DNA of 64,000 bases from Thiomonas bhubaneswarensis (GTDB taxonomy: Bacteria > Pseudomonadota > Gammaproteobacteria > Burkholderiales > Burkholderiaceae_C), in NCBI RefSeq assembly GCF_001418255.1, contig NZ_LIPV01000008.1, forward strand, positions 1 to 64,000, given 5' to 3'. Each line of letters begins with the position of its first letter. The first letter of the stretch is position 1. A program made the position numbers and the translations under genes. Below are positions 1 to 8,432 of this stretch, in pieces. The notes under the pieces are model-generated. The model had not been told where the DNA came from. It worked only from the letters and a program-made list of their open reading frames with translations, and ran no database searches.

Positions 1-1098
1 CAGCGCCAGCATGTTCGTCTGATACGCGATGTCATCGATGATCGAGATGCGCTCGGCAATACTCTGCATCGCCGAGACCGTGCCCTGCACCGCGGCCCCG
101 CCTTCGGAGGCTTGCGAGGCCGCCTGCTGCGCCATCGCATCCGTCAAGCGCGCGTTGTCCGCGTTCTGGCGGATCGACGCCGTGGCCTGCTCCAGCGTGG
201 CCGAAGTTTCCTCCACCGAAGCCGCCTGCTCCGAAGACGACTGCGACAGGCTCTGCGACGTGGCCGAGACCTGGGTGGAGGCCGAGAGCAGTTGCTCGGC
301 CGATGAACGCACCGAACCGATGACCGAGGTGAGCTGCGCCACCATCTGCCCCATGGCGGCGAGCAGCTGACCGGTCTCATCCTTGGATACGGACACTACT
401 CGCACCGACAGATCGCCTTCGGCCACCCGCTGCGCCACGTGCACGGCTTCGCTCAAGGGGCGGGTGATGGAGCGGGTGATGAGCAGCGCGGCTGCGACCG
501 CGAGCAACAAAGCGATGGAGGCCAGGGCCAGACTGGCGTTTCGGGCCTTGGCATAGTCGGCCACACTCTGGGCATAAAGTGCGTCGGTCTGCTCGTGCAG
601 CATCTGCTCGATGGCGGCGGTTTCCTTGCGGACCTGCCGCGAGGCGACGAGGCCTGACTTGAGATAGTCGGCCGCGGCGGTGCCGAAGTTGTTTTGCTCC
701 ATGGCCGCGATGGCTGCCTGCTGCGCCTCCCGGCCGTGGATGATGCTGGCACGCAGCGCGTCGAGGCGGCTCTGGAGCTGGGGTGTGGGGTGCAGGGAGG
801 CTAGGGTCTTGAAGGCGTTGTCTGTGTTTGCGCGCTGCTCGGCGAGCGTGGCCTTGTCAGCATCGCCGAACTTCTGCGAGAGCAGGCTGCGCAGCACGAC
901 CCGGGAGGTGTTCTGGTTGCTGGTGGCGATGGTGACGACGGCGCGCTCCTTGGCCAGCCGGTTCTGCACCACGGTCGTCATGTGATCGTGCATGCGCGAG
1001 GCTTCGTAGAGGCCGAAACCGGCGTTGGCAAGAAGAAGCACGATCAGCAGGCCAAATGCGAGGCCGAGGCGCTTGCCGATGCGGAGGTTGTTGAACAT
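1..1098 (-). CDS. Methyl-accepting chemotaxis protein, 3' end outside window
   Basis: Transmembrane chemoreceptor that would relay ligand signals to the CheA encoded just upstream in the same direction. The 366 visible residues show a short cytoplasmic start, a first membrane segment at about residues 11-30, a periplasmic region of about 155 residues, a second membrane segment at about 188-208, then a HAMP region and the first arm of the MCP signalling coiled coil rich in Ser, Gln and Ala. The frame is still open at base 1, reading into the hairpin-tip region (YQTNMLAL), so only the tip and return arm are missing. The start ATG lies 26 bases after the cheA stop. The ligand cannot be read from the periplasmic domain. 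Confidence 0.93.
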   Translation of the reverse strand, partial: MFNNLRIGKRLGLAFGLLIVLLLANAGFGLYEASRMHDHMTTVVQNRLAKERAVVTIATSNQNTSRVVLRSLLSQKFGDADKATLAEQRANTDNAFKTLASLHPTPQLQSRLDALRASIIHGREAQQAAIAAMEQNNFGTAAADYLKSGLVASRQVRKETAAIEQMLHEQTDALYAQSVADYAKARNASLALASIALLLAVAAALLITRSITRPLSEAVHVAQRVAEGDLSVRVVSVSKDETGQLLAAMGQMVAQLTSVIGSVRSSAEQLLSASTQVSATSQSLSQSSSEQAASVEETSATLEQATASIRQNADNARLTDAMAQQAASQASEGGAAVQGTVSAMQSIAERISIIDDIAYQTNMLAL

Positions 1099-1124
1099 GG
1101 GGAGTTTCTCGAAGTGAGGGGCGG

Positions 1125-3356
1125 TCAATGGGTCAGCGCGGGAGCCGAGCGACCTTGTGCGGTGCGGCTGGCGCGACCGATGAGGGTGGCGGCATCGAGA
1201 ATGAGCGCCACTTCGCCGTTGCCCAGAATGGTGGAGCCGCTGATGCCCTGCAGATGCGCGAACAGGGCTCCCAGGGGCTTGATGACGGTCTGGTATTCAC
1301 CGAGCAGCGCATCGACGACGATGCCTGCACGCTGGCCGCCGATCTGCGCCACCACGACGTTGCGGCGGGTATTTCCGGCTTCGTCGCCCGAAGTCGGCAA
1401 ACCCAGCGCCTGAGAGAGATGCAGCAACGGCAGCACCTCGCCGCGCAGGTTGATGTAGCCCTGCTGCGGCTGCCCGGGCTGAAATTCCATGCACTCGATC
1501 ACGGCGTCGAGCGGGAGCACGAAGGTGCGCTCTGCGGCCTGCACCAGGAAGCCGTCGATGATGGCCAGCGTCAGGGGCAGACGCAGGTGCATCTGCGTGC
1601 CTGCGCCCGCGCTGCTCTGGATGTCGATGCTGCCGCGAATGGCTTCGATATTGCGTTTGACCACGTCCATGCCCACGCCGCGTCCTGAAAGGTCGGTGAT
1701 GGCATCGGCCGTGGAGAAGCCGGGCTCGAAAATCAGGGTCCAGACCTCGGCGTCGGGCAGCGCGGCGGCGCTTTCGGGCGTGACCAGGCCGCGCTCGATG
1801 GCTTTGGCCAGGATGCGCTCGCGGTTCAGGCCGCCGCCGTCATCCGCCACGGTGATGAGAATGCTGCCCGAGTCGTGCCGGGCGGCGAGCTTGAGCGTGC
1901 CCTGAGCCGGTTTGCCGCGAGCGACGCGAATGTCGGGGGACTCGATGCCGTGGTCCATGGAATTGCGCACCAGATGCATCAGCGGATCGGCGATGCGCTC
2001 CACCAGGGTCTTGTCCATCTCGGTGTCAGCGCCCTCGATGACCAGGGCGATGTCTTTGCCGAGCTCGCGCGACACGTCGCGTACCACGCGCTGGAAGCGG
2101 GCAAAGGTTTCACCGATTTCGACCATGCGCAGCTTCAGCGCGCGTTCGCGGATGTCCTCGACCAGACGGGTGACCTGCGCGGCCGCCTCGGTCTGCGTCG
2201 CATTTTGAGCATGCAGCGCGTTGCCTGCACTGGCGATGACCAGTTCGCCCACGAGGTTGATCAGGGCATCGAGCTTGTCGGCGGCCACGCGCAGCATCTG
2301 GCTGTCGCGGCTGCGTTTGTCCTTGACCTGTTTTTGCTTGTCGAGCGCAGCCTGCACGATGGGCTGATGCGTCGCGCCTTCGCGAACCAGGATCTCGCCC
2401 AGCGGCGCGGCCGGGGAGCCCGTCGCCTGGGCGTCCTGCTGGGTGCTCAGCGCGTCGGCGAGTTCCTTCTGCGTGAGCGTGCCGATCTGCACCAGGATGT
2501 CTCCGAGTCGCAGGTCGTCTTCGGGCAGGGTGCGGATCAGTTCCACATAATCGGCAATGCGGCTGTGCGCGGGCAGGATGCGGACGATGCTGTCTTCCTG
2601 CACGAACTCGAACACCGCGGCAATGTCTTCCTTGCTGGCCTCGCTCTTGAAGTTGATCTCGAAGCCGAGGTAGCTGGTTTCGGCGTCCATCACGTCCAGC
2701 GGGGGCAGGGCGTCGGTCAGGGTCACGAGCCCGACGATCTCGCCCAGGCCGCGCAGATAGCGGATGAAGGCCAGCGGGTCCATGCCGTTGCGCAGGCTGT
2801 CGGGCCCGAAGCGCAGCGACAGATGCCAGGACGCCGTCAGGGCAGATCCATGCGCCAGGACGGTGACGGGCGGCACGCCGTCGGCTGCCGGTGCCGCGGG
2901 AACGACCGCCTCCGCGGCGACCACCAGCGCGCCCCCTTCGGCCTGCTGCGCGGCCTGCAGTCGGGCGACCAGTGCCTGTTCCTGCGGCGTGTCGCTGATG
3001 CACGAGCCTTGGCTGTCGACCTGATCGATCAGTTGCGCCAGATGGTCGCGTCCCTGCAGCAGCAGCGCCACCAGCTCGGGGCTGGCGGCGAGCTTGTCGG
3101 CGCGCATCTGGTCGAGCACGCTTTCGAGGTGATGGGTGAAGCGCACGATGCCGTCGAGGCCGAACAGACCGGCCGAGCCCTTGATGGTGTGGGCCGCGCG
3201 GAACAGGGCATTGATGCGCTCGCCATCGTCCTGCGCAGCCGGATCGCCCTGGGGCTGGTCCAATTCCATCAGGCCGTGTTCCATGCCTTCGAGCAGTTCC
3301 TGCGCCTCGACGATGAAGGAACGCATGGCCTGCTGCATCTGTTGCTCGAAACTCAT
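1125..3356 (-). CDS. cheA: Chemotaxis histidine kinase CheA with MshEN-like repeat
   Basis: Kinase that autophosphorylates on an Hpt histidine and phosphorylates CheY-type regulators. The 743-residue product starts with an Hpt domain (AAHTIKGSAG, phosphoacceptor near His56). Residues 283-306 and 318-341 form two copies of a LGxxLVxxG...LxxQ motif like the MshEN c-di-GMP-binding repeat. The dimerisation helix (NLVGELVIASAGN) follows, then the ATPase domain (LVRNSMDHGIE N box, DDGGG and GRGVGMDV G boxes) and a CheW-like C-terminus. The open frame reaches position 3662, but the upstream part is Arg/Gly-rich out-of-frame STAS sequence. The ATG at 3356 overlaps the STAS stop as ATGA, which indicates translational coupling. 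No cheW, cheR or cheB is seen; they may lie beyond the left edge. Confidence 0.95.
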   Translation of the reverse strand: MSFEQQMQQAMRSFIVEAQELLEGMEHGLMELDQPQGDPAAQDDGERINALFRAAHTIKGSAGLFGLDGIVRFTHHLESVLDQMRADKLAASPELVALLLQGRDHLAQLIDQVDSQGSCISDTPQEQALVARLQAAQQAEGGALVVAAEAVVPAAPAADGVPPVTVLAHGSALTASWHLSLRFGPDSLRNGMDPLAFIRYLRGLGEIVGLVTLTDALPPLDVMDAETSYLGFEINFKSEASKEDIAAVFEFVQEDSIVRILPAHSRIADYVELIRTLPEDDLRLGDILVQIGTLTQKELADALSTQQDAQATGSPAAPLGEILVREGATHQPIVQAALDKQKQVKDKRSRDSQMLRVAADKLDALINLVGELVIASAGNALHAQNATQTEAAAQVTRLVEDIRERALKLRMVEIGETFARFQRVVRDVSRELGKDIALVIEGADTEMDKTLVERIADPLMHLVRNSMDHGIESPDIRVARGKPAQGTLKLAARHDSGSILITVADDGGGLNRERILAKAIERGLVTPESAAALPDAEVWTLIFEPGFSTADAITDLSGRGVGMDVVKRNIEAIRGSIDIQSSAGAGTQMHLRLPLTLAIIDGFLVQAAERTFVLPLDAVIECMEFQPGQPQQGYINLRGEVLPLLHLSQALGLPTSGDEAGNTRRNVVVAQIGGQRAGIVVDALLGEYQTVIKPLGALFAHLQGISGSTILGNGEVALILDAATLIGRASRTAQGRSAPALTH

Positions 3357-3694
3357 GCGTGCTCCTTGGGGGATGGGGTGTGGCCGAACTCGACCACCGG
3401 ATCGCCGAAATAGGCCAGCAGACCGCAGAGTTCGAGCGCGTCGATGACGGCCGGGCTGTGGGCGCTGAGCTTGAGGCTGTGTTCCAGATTGCTGGCCTGC
3501 TGCTTGGCCGCCAGGAGGATTTGCACGCCCGCGGTGTCGATCTCGTCGACGGCGGCCAACTGCAGCTCGACCAGCGGATGCCGGGCGATCAGCTCGGCCA
3601 GGCGGGTGCGCACGTCGGCTGCGGCGTAGATGTCCAGCGCCCCCTGCAGCACCACGCTGCAAGCCGGGCCGGCTTGGTGTTCGAGGATGTCCAC
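3353..3694 (-). CDS. STAS-domain protein of the chemosensory operon
   Basis: A 113-residue single STAS domain, the fold of anti-anti-sigma factors and of small phospho-switch partners. It has the usual alternation of beta strands and helices and a segment with DTAG near residue 54, resembling the loop that carries the phosphorylatable Ser/Thr in SpoIIAA-type proteins. GTG start with a good AGGAG about 6 bases upstream; the stop overlaps the cheA start by four bases. Because no anti-sigma kinase is nearby, the likely partner is the chemosensory complex rather than a sigma factor; this is inference from position. Phosphorylation cannot be judged from sequence alone. Confidence 0.85.
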   Translation of the reverse strand: MDILEHQAGPACSVVLQGALDIYAAADVRTRLAELIARHPLVELQLAAVDEIDTAGVQILLAAKQQASNLEHSLKLSAHSPAVIDALELCGLLAYFGDPVVEFGHTPSPKEHA

Positions 3695-3724
3695 GGAGGT
3701 CTCCTGCTCGGACGTTGGGCGCGA

Positions 3725-4093
3725 TCAGGGCGCGATGAGTTTGGATACGGCGGCCAGCATCTGCGCGGGCTGGAAGGGCTTGACCACCCAGGCGCGGGCG
3801 CCGGCGGCCTGACCCTTCGACTTCATGTCATCCTGGCTCTCGGTGGTGAGCATGATGATGGGCGTGAACTTGTAGTCGGGCTTCTGCTTGATCTCCTTGA
3901 CCAGGGTGATGCCGTCCATATTGGGCATGTTCACGTCGCTGATGATGAGGTGGATCTTGCGACCGTCGAGCTTGGTCAGCGCGTCCACGCCGTCGCAGGC
4001 TTCGATGACCTCGTAGCCCGCGCTGGCGAGGGCGATGTTGACCACCTGGCGCAGCGAGGCGGAGTCGTCGACGATGAGAATGGTTTTGGCCAT
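3725..4093 (-). CDS. cheY: CheY-like single-domain response regulator
   Basis: A 122-residue receiver domain with no output domain. The acidic pair is in ILIVDDSAS (about residues 5-13), the phosphoacceptor Asp in ISDVNMPNMDG, the Thr in MLTTESQ and the Lys in VVKPFQP. It therefore has every residue needed to accept phosphate from CheA. The open frame extends to 4273, but the sequence ahead of the ATG at 4093 does not resemble the family and contains the end of the neighbouring MCP-type gene. It lies between the soluble MCP-type gene and the STAS gene, with gaps of 49 and 30 bases, consistent with one operon. Confidence 0.93.
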   Translation of the reverse strand: MAKTILIVDDSASLRQVVNIALASAGYEVIEACDGVDALTKLDGRKIHLIISDVNMPNMDGITLVKEIKQKPDYKFTPIIMLTTESQDDMKSKGQAAGARAWVVKPFQPAQMLAAVSKLIAP

Positions 4094-4142
4094 GGCTATG
4101 TGCAAAAAAAGGAGTTGAACGAGAGGCTGAGACTTGGCTGTT

Positions 4143-5138
4143 TCAGAAAAAGGTGATGTCGCCGCCGTCCTGGGCAACGACCGTGGTCTGTCCATCGTGA
4201 TTGAGGCGCTGTTCCTGCGTGGTGTAGCCGTTGGCGATGCGTTGCATGAACGCGGGCGCGTCAAGTGCGGCATCGGGGTTGGCGGCGCGGCGGGACCGAT
4301 AGCCCTGCAGTTCGACCACCAGAGTGTCGAGGCTGTCGCGGGTGTGGGTGAGAATCTGGCTGACCCGGTCCTGGAATTGCAGGGAGACGAGCACGTCGCC
4401 GATCTCCTCCCGGATGCCGCCGCTCTCGCGCTGCAGCAGATCGGAAGATTCCGATAGCCCCGTGGCCACGTCGCGCAAGCGACCCAGCACCTGATCGATG
4501 GATGATTCGGAGCGGGTAAGGAACTGCTGTTCCTCGTTCTGCGATTGCTCGGCCGAGCGCGTCAAGGTTTGAATTGCGCCGGTGATGATCTTCACCTGCT
4601 CGCCCATCTTGCGGCCGGTATCGCGCGATTGCGCCGAGAGCTTGCGCACCTCGTCGGCTACGACGGCAAAGCCGCGACCGTTCTCACCCGCACGGGCGGC
4701 TTCGATGGCCGCGTTGAGGGCGAGCAGATTGGTCTTGGCGGCGAGTGAGGCCACCTCGGCGGCCATCTTCTCCAGCGCATCGGTGTAGCGCGACATGCCC
4801 AGCACTTCGCCGACCATGGCCGCACGCTTGTCCAGCGCCGCGCGCAACTGCTCGAGCACCGCGCCGAGTTCGCCCTCGCTGCGCTGGAACACGGCCACCA
4901 CGCCTTCGCCGCCGTCCATGCCGGCAGCCGCCTGCTGCGAGGCCTTGACGGCGTTCTCCAGGCGGCTGTGCAGACTGGAGAAGCGCTGGCTCAGCGCCAG
5001 GATGGCCGTTTCCATCTGCGCGCGTCCGGCGTCGATCTGCTGGCCGAGCACCGGGAGCGCCTGGGCGCACAGACTGTCGATCTGCTGAGCGGCGTCGGTT
5101 TGCTGAGGGGTTTGGGGTTCGATCGCGGCTTGGGTCAT
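4143..5138 (-). CDS. Soluble MCP-type signalling protein
   Basis: A 331-residue protein with the MCP signalling hairpin but no membrane segment, so a cytoplasmic chemoreceptor or signal transducer. The N-terminal third is predicted helical and Gln/Ala-rich. Around residues 125-200 it has the conserved tip ([20 protein letters not shown]) followed by [14 protein letters not shown]. After the hairpin there is a further helical segment to the C-terminus with FQDRVSQIL. The tip is good enough for CheA/CheW contact. No PAS, GAF or haem domain is apparent, so its input is unknown. It sits 30 bases downstream of a receiver-domain gene in the same direction. Confidence 0.9.
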   Translation of the reverse strand: MTQAAIEPQTPQQTDAAQQIDSLCAQALPVLGQQIDAGRAQMETAILALSQRFSSLHSRLENAVKASQQAAAGMDGGEGVVAVFQRSEGELGAVLEQLRAALDKRAAMVGEVLGMSRYTDALEKMAAEVASLAAKTNLLALNAAIEAARAGENGRGFAVVADEVRKLSAQSRDTGRKMGEQVKIITGAIQTLTRSAEQSQNEEQQFLTRSESSIDQVLGRLRDVATGLSESSDLLQRESGGIREEIGDVLVSLQFQDRVSQILTHTRDSLDTLVVELQGYRSRRAANPDAALDAPAFMQRIANGYTTQEQRLNHDGQTTVVAQDGGDITFF

Positions 5139-5168
5139 GGCGAGGTCCAGTGCGGAGTCAGGGTGGGT

Positions 5169-5546
5169 TCAGTGAGGCTGCGCGGCCAGCTGGCGCACGA
5201 TGGTTTCGAGCCGATCGATGTCGGAGCTCTTGTCGAAGAAGAAATCGGCGCCGCCGTCGAGGCTGCGCGCGCGATGCTGCGAGTTGGCGTGCTGGGTGAA
5301 CATCGCGATGCAGATGTCGCGCCGACTGGACTTGATGCGCTGGAGCAACTGCAGCCCGTTCTCGCCGGGCATCTCGATGTCGAGCACGATGAAGCGCACC
5401 GCACCCGAGGTGTCGTCACGCAGGAGATCCAGTGCCTGCTTGCCGCTGTCGGCTTGCAGCACGGCTTGTACGCCCGCGATGCCACAGAGCAGGTTTGCCA
5501 GGCGCTCGCGCACCAGCGAGGAATCGTCGACCACCATCAGTTGCAT
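5169..5546 (-). CDS. Single-domain response regulator
   Basis: A 125-residue receiver domain and the first gene of the chemosensory operon as seen here. Acidic pair in LMVVDDSSL, phosphoacceptor Asp in FIVLDIEMPGENG, and a terminal region with FFFDKSSD where the conserved Lys is expected. The open frame extends to 5612, but the ATG at 5546 puts the first strand where the family has it. A second CheY-like protein in the same operon is common in complex chemosensory systems, where one acts on the motor and another as a phosphate sink or on a different target; which role applies here cannot be read. There is a 140-base gap to the NarL-type gene upstream. Confidence 0.88.
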   Translation of the reverse strand: MQLMVVDDSSLVRERLANLLCGIAGVQAVLQADSGKQALDLLRDDTSGAVRFIVLDIEMPGENGLQLLQRIKSSRRDICIAMFTQHANSQHRARSLDGGADFFFDKSSDIDRLETIVRQLAAQPH

Positions 5547-5686
5547 GAATCTGCTCTCGAAGATTGGGAGAAAGGTGCTGGCATTGTTGAAGAGCGACCG
5601 GCTTGCGACCATCGGTCAGCGGCGTGGCGACGACTCAGACGAAGCCGCAGTTCGTTGTCGGAAAATGCTGACGCCTGAAACATGTC

Positions 5687-6322
5687 TCACAGCAAGTCAT
5701 GGTCGAGGACGTAGCGCACCAGTTCGGCGTCGCGGGTGAGGCCCATCTTCTGCATCAGACGGGTCTTGTGCGCGCTGATGGTCTTGACGCTCAGGTGCAG
5801 CTCCTGCGCGACTTCGCCCACAGTGCGCCCTGCGCCGATGCGCCGCAGCACTTGCAGCTCGCGGTCGCTCAGCGCCTCGTGTGCCGAGGCGTCGGACGCG
5901 GCGCCATCCTGAAAGTGATGGGCCAGTTGCTCGGCGACTGGCGGGGTGAGATAGCGCTTGCCCTGGGTTACGGTGCGAATGGCATCGACCAGAATGTCCG
6001 GGGCGCTGTCTTTGGTGAGGTAGCCCGCAGCGCCGCCTCGCAGAGCCCGTAGCGCGAACAGGTGCTCGCCGTGCATGCTCAGCATCAGCACGGGAAGCTG
6101 TGCGTGGGTGGTCTTGATGCGCTTGAGCAGGTCCAGGCCATCATTGCCCGGCATGGAGACATCGAGCAGCACCGCGTGCCACGAAGATTGACGCAGGGCG
6201 TCGAGCGCCGAAGCGGCGTCGCCGCACCAGTGCGGCTGCAAGCCCTCGGCTTCGAGCATGCGCGCCAGCCCCGCACCCACGAGGGCGTGGTCGTCGACGA
6301 TGAGGATGCGCGCCGCGTCCAT
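5687..6322 (-). CDS. NarL/FixJ-family response regulator
   Basis: Transcription regulator of 211 residues. The receiver domain has DDHALVGAG near the start, the phosphoacceptor in AVLLDVSMPGNDG and the Lys in LTKDSAP. A LuxR-type helix-turn-helix follows in the last 65 residues (LSDRELQVLRRI, then VGEVAQELHLSVKTISAHKTR). The start at 6322 was chosen over 6376 because the receiver begins directly after it and the longer form would overlap the kinase gene. The stop of the adjacent histidine kinase is eight bases upstream, so the two form a cognate pair. The regulated genes are unknown; nearness to the chemosensory operon is only suggestive. Confidence 0.92.
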   Translation of the reverse strand: MDAARILIVDDHALVGAGLARMLEAEGLQPHWCGDAASALDALRQSSWHAVLLDVSMPGNDGLDLLKRIKTTHAQLPVLMLSMHGEHLFALRALRGGAAGYLTKDSAPDILVDAIRTVTQGKRYLTPPVAEQLAHHFQDGAASDASAHEALSDRELQVLRRIGAGRTVGEVAQELHLSVKTISAHKTRLMQKMGLTRDAELVRYVLDHDLL

Positions 6323-6329
6323 GCTCGGA

Positions 6330-7430
6330 TCAGGACAAGGCCCGGCTTGCGGCAGCGTCGGGCATATCGTCTTCATGCTGCTCGGCGCAGGGAACGCGCA
6401 GACGCAGGGTGGTGCCGTGGTTGGGCAGACTGGCGCAGTCGAGCGTGCCGCCGAGCAGGTGGGCGCGCTCGCGCATGCCGCGCAGGCCGAAGGACGGAAC
6501 GCTGCTTTGCGTCTGCGGCGTGAAGCCGAGGCCGTCGTCGGCGATGTCCAGCGCGATCAGACCGGGCGTGCGGCTCACGGTCAGCCGTACCGATTTGGCC
6601 TGCGCGTGGCGGGCGATGTTGGTGAAGGCTTCCTGGGCGATGCGAAAAATCTGCATGGCCGTGAGGTCGTCGAGTTCGCCGACGGCCTCGATCTGATGCG
6701 TCACGGGTATGTCGTAGCGCTTGGTGAATTCTTCGGCGAGCCAGAGCAGGCCTTCGGTCAGCCCGAGATCGAGCACGGCAGGGCGCAGTTGCGCCGCCAC
6801 GCGGCGGCCGGCAGCCGTGGCTGCGTCCACCAGGCTGCTCATGCTGTTGAGCTGGGCGTCGTCGGGGCCGAGGCGCCGTCGCAGCAGGCTGATGTCCATT
6901 TTCAGCGCGGTCAGCAGTTGCCCGAGTTCGTCGTGCAGGTCACGGGCGAGGCGGGCGCGCTCCTGCTCACGGGCGCGCTCCATGTGGGCGGCCATGTCGC
7001 GCAGGTCGGATTCGCGGCGGCGCGCATGGCTGATGTTGATCATGATGCCGTTCCACTGCACATGACCCGCATCCAGGCGCTTCACCGCGGCGCGAATATT
7101 GATCCACTTGATCTCACCTTCGGTGAGGATGCGGCCTTCCCAGTTCCACGGCTCGAGATGCAGGGCGCTGGCTTGCAGCGAGGCCTGAAAATCGGGCTGA
7201 TCGGCCGCATGCAGCCGCCCGACAAAGGCGCTGCTCGATTTCAGCAGCGCCTGCGCGCTCAGCCCGCAGACCATTTGTGCCGACTCGCTGGCCTGGGTGA
7301 ACTGCAGTTGCCCCGAGCGCTGGCTGAGCTGGAAGACAAGCCCGAAGCCGGACAGCGGATGCGCGTCTTCAGGCGAGACGGCCGGGTGGGCTTCCTGGGC
7401 GGACTGTTGGGGTGGTTGGAACGGAGTCAC
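6330..7430 (-). CDS. PAS-containing soluble sensor histidine kinase, NarL partner
   Basis: A 366-residue kinase without membrane segments. Residues about 30-135 look like a PAS-type sensor domain. HisKA_3 dimerisation follows, with the phosphoacceptor at His166 in LARDLHDELGQLLTALKMD. The ATPase domain has an N box (FTNIARHAQA), a G box (DIADDGLGF) and FGLRGMRERAHLLGG. This architecture is the usual partner of NarL/FixJ regulators, and such a regulator is encoded directly downstream. The signal is unknown; no Cys cluster or haem motif is evident in the PAS region. Lack of a membrane anchor implies a cytoplasmic cue. Confidence 0.92.
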   Translation of the reverse strand: MTPFQPPQQSAQEAHPAVSPEDAHPLSGFGLVFQLSQRSGQLQFTQASESAQMVCGLSAQALLKSSSAFVGRLHAADQPDFQASLQASALHLEPWNWEGRILTEGEIKWINIRAAVKRLDAGHVQWNGIMINISHARRRESDLRDMAAHMERAREQERARLARDLHDELGQLLTALKMDISLLRRRLGPDDAQLNSMSSLVDAATAAGRRVAAQLRPAVLDLGLTEGLLWLAEEFTKRYDIPVTHQIEAVGELDDLTAMQIFRIAQEAFTNIARHAQAKSVRLTVSRTPGLIALDIADDGLGFTPQTQSSVPSFGLRGMRERAHLLGGTLDCASLPNHGTTLRLRVPCAEQHEDDMPDAAASRALS

Positions 7431-7478
7431 GAACGGGCGGGGTCAAATGGGCTTTACAGTCCCATTAACGGCGCCGCG

Positions 7479-8432
7479 TCAGAAAACTTGAATCTGCAGG
7501 GGCTTGAGGCAGTCGTGAATCTCGCGCTGGGGCATGGAGCGCAGCCAGGTGATCTGGCGCTTGGCGAGCTGGCGGGTGGCGGCGATGGCCTGATCGCGGA
7601 ACTGCGCGGCGTCGATGGAGCCGTCGAGAAATTGCCAGGCCTGGCGATAGCCCACGGCACGGATCGAGGGCAGGGCGGGGCTGAGGTCGCCGCGCTGACG
7701 CAGGCTTTGCACTTCGTCGAGAAAGCCCGCGGCCAGCATCTGATCGAAACGCCGCGCGATGCGCTCATGCAGCACGCCGCGGTCCGAGGGTTCGAGCGAC
7801 AGCAGGCGCAGGGGCGGGCCGCCCGATGGGGCTTGCGGCGGCTGCGCAGACGGGCCGTCGGCGAAATGGGCGGAGAGGGGCTTGCCGCTGAGTCGCCACA
7901 CTTCCAGCGCGCGCTGGATGCGCTGGGCATCATGGGGCGCGAGCCTTGCGGCGGTGACGGGATCGACCTCGGCCAGGCGGACATGCAGCGCGGGCCAACC
8001 GAGCCGCGCCGCCTCGGCGTCGATCTCGGCGCGCACAGTGGGGTCGGCCTGGGGCAGTTCTGCCAGGCCGGATTGCAGCGCCTTGAGGTAAAGCATGGTG
8101 CCGCCGACGATCACCGGCCGGGCGCCGCGGCGGCGGATGTCGTCGATCAGGCGGCGCGCATCGGCGGCGAACTGCGCTGCGCTGTAGGGCTGCGCGGGAT
8201 CGAGGATGTCGAGCAGATGGTGCGGCACCTGCGCGCGCTCCTCAAGACTGGGCTTGGCCGTGCCAATGTTCATGCCGCGATACACCAGCGCCGAGTCCAT
8301 GCTGATCAGCTCGACGGATTCGCCCTGGCGCCGGGCCTGCTCTGCGATCTGCAGGGCTGCTGCGGTCTTGCCGCTGGCGGTCGGCCCGGCGATGCATAGT
8401 ACCGGCTGGTCGGCTTGCGGCGGCGCCTTCAT
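7479..8432 (-). CDS. miaA: tRNA dimethylallyltransferase MiaA
   Basis: Transfers a dimethylallyl group to N6 of A37 in tRNAs reading UNN codons. The 317-residue product starts with the P-loop GPTASGKT (about residues 16-23), then [16 protein letters not shown] and the HHLLDIL segment, all diagnostic of MiaA, and ends with [10 protein letters not shown]. The open frame runs back to 8597 inside mutL, but the ATG at 8432 sits in an ATGA overlap with the mutL stop and puts the P-loop at its usual place. The mutL-miaA pair is a conserved arrangement in proteobacteria. Confidence 0.97.
   Translation of the reverse strand: MKAPPQADQPVLCIAGPTASGKTAAALQIAEQARRQGESVELISMDSALVYRGMNIGTAKPSLEERAQVPHHLLDILDPAQPYSAAQFAADARRLIDDIRRRGARPVIVGGTMLYLKALQSGLAELPQADPTVRAEIDAEAARLGWPALHVRLAEVDPVTAARLAPHDAQRIQRALEVWRLSGKPLSAHFADGPSAQPPQAPSGGPPLRLLSLEPSDRGVLHERIARRFDQMLAAGFLDEVQSLRQRGDLSPALPSIRAVGYRQAWQFLDGSIDAAQFRDQAIAATRQLAKRQITWLRSMPQREIHDCLKPLQIQVF

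Noticed and set aside
3357-3662. Longer form of CheA from an upstream start
   Set aside because: The extra residues are out-of-frame STAS-gene sequence; the ATGA overlap at 3353-3356 marks the true start.
6258-8399. Plus-strand frame of 713 codons
   Set aside because: Antisense to the histidine kinase and miaA, which have full motif sets.
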